Shown piece by piece: positions 63,390-64,000 of a stretch of DNA of 64,000 nt (position 1 is the stretch's first letter; every line of letters begins with the position of its first letter). The position numbers and the translations under genes are program-made. The stretch is from Apostichopus japonicus. Lineage: Eukaryota > Echinodermata > Holothuroidea > Aspidochirotida > Stichopodidae. Under the pieces are notes generated by a model. That model saw nothing but the letters and a program-made list of their open reading frames with translations. It was not told the DNA's origin and made no database searches. The stretch is taken from NCBI RefSeq assembly GCF_037975245.1, contig NC_092577.1:28001898-28065897 (forward strand), read 5' to 3'.

Positions 63390-63860
63390 TTCGAAGTTCG
63401 GACACTTAAGACTTAAAACACCCCAAAACTAAATCTTCTGGTATAAATCACCTGAAAATATACTTCAAATGGTGGGAGAATTTTGTTATAGCACGATACA
63501 CGGCCAAACTTTCTTTCCTGCAAACTGTTTTCACGTTGTTTTCCAAGAAGATTCTTTGTGATTGTGGAACTGGTATTTCTTTGCTAGAGTATTGCGAAGT
63601 TCGGACACGCAACCCACAGTGTGGCGCTGGTGATAAAATTGGTGGCGCAGTTGCTTTTTCAGTAATATAACAGACTTCATAGATCTCCGTCATTTTATTG
63701 ACTAATATGTTAGTAATTTCTTGCACACGGGCCATTTTGGAGAGAAAATAACTGTAGCTTCGTACTTTTTGGTGAAATTTGGCTCTTCCTGTCAGTTGTC
63801 TTTTTAAAATCGTGTATTTCTTAGGGTGGCCGATCTTCGCAGTATGCCGAACTTCGCACT
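63390..63860. repeat. Scattered cgaagttcggacac motif copies, direct and inverted
   Basis: cgaagttcggacac occurs at 63392 and 63595; the inverted form gccgaacttcgca is at 63846 and a variant (ccgatcttcgcag) near 63830. A 95-codon minus-strand frame (63448-63735) lies between them but is not recognised. Possibly part of a repeat element running through this end of the window. Confidence 0.45.
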
Positions 63861-64000
63861 ACTGACTATATTATTATTTATCAACTGAGTTCTCATTGAA
63901 ATCAAATTTTGGGTCGATGTACAGTAAATTAGTACTGTGACTACATAGAATAACACATTACCTCTGCAATACTACGCTCAAGCAAAGGTAACCATCACTG

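Overview
This is eukaryotic (metazoan) nuclear DNA: AT-rich, with a long spliced gene, tRNA-derived SINEs, small DNA transposons with target-site duplications, and many minisatellites. The gene family content (HYR/hyalin repeats with CUB, LDL-receptor class A, frizzled-type cysteine-rich domains, SEA and trypsin) points to an invertebrate deuterostome, most likely an echinoderm. The species cannot be fixed from sequence alone.

One gene dominates. It lies on the minus strand, from about 61063 (5' side, with the true start outside the window) to a stop at 11832. I reconstructed 41 exons (about 8,567 coding nt, about 2,854 residues) by reading domains and GT/AG borders. The frame closes across all 40 junctions, and nearly all introns are phase 1-1, as expected for shuffled extracellular modules. 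Order: short linker, HYR x5, trypsin domain 1, Fz, CUB, LDLa, CUB, LDLa, CUB, LDLa x2, CUB, LDLa, Thr/Ser linker, Fz, LDLa x3, CUB, LDLa, Fz, SEA, HYR, CUB, LDLa x2, CUB, LDLa, Fz, trypsin domain 2, stop. Both protease domains keep His-Asp-Ser and a zymogen cleavage site. Domain 1 has Ser at position 189 and Ser at 226 (small S1 pocket, elastase/chymotrypsin-like), while domain 2 has Asp189 and Gly226 (trypsin-like). I do not know a named family with this whole architecture; corin, matriptase/polyserase and ovochymase share parts of it.

The most striking feature is that five of the six internal 5' splice junctions of the two protease domains carry local tandem copies of the exon end plus splice donor: about 5 partial His-exon copies, a 65-bp duplication, a 51-54 bp array with 15 extra copies, a 43-bp array with at least 10 extra copies, and a 130-bp array with 4 extra copies. 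In the 51-54 bp array 13 extra donors are in the same phase as the true one, so their use would insert in-frame repeats just before the catalytic Gly-Asp-Ser.

Region by region: 1-11831 is gene-poor, with minisatellites (634-1060, 9907-10471), a foldback element (3061-3380) and hAT-like miniature transposons (2578-2834 and 4310-5084, the latter with a perfect 8-bp target duplication). 11832-17083 holds trypsin domain 2 and Fz4. 17688-30864 holds the second half of the mosaic region. A 3.6-kb inverted-repeat transposon (31368-34970) with a frameshifted Cys-rich ORF sits in an intron. 36942-45252 holds the first half of the mosaic region. 45865-50173 holds trypsin domain 1. 51220-56594 holds five HYR exons plus one decayed HYR exon. 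56595-64000 is mostly noncoding, with one tentative linker exon and another hAT-like miniature element (62656-63057) with a perfect 8-bp target duplication.
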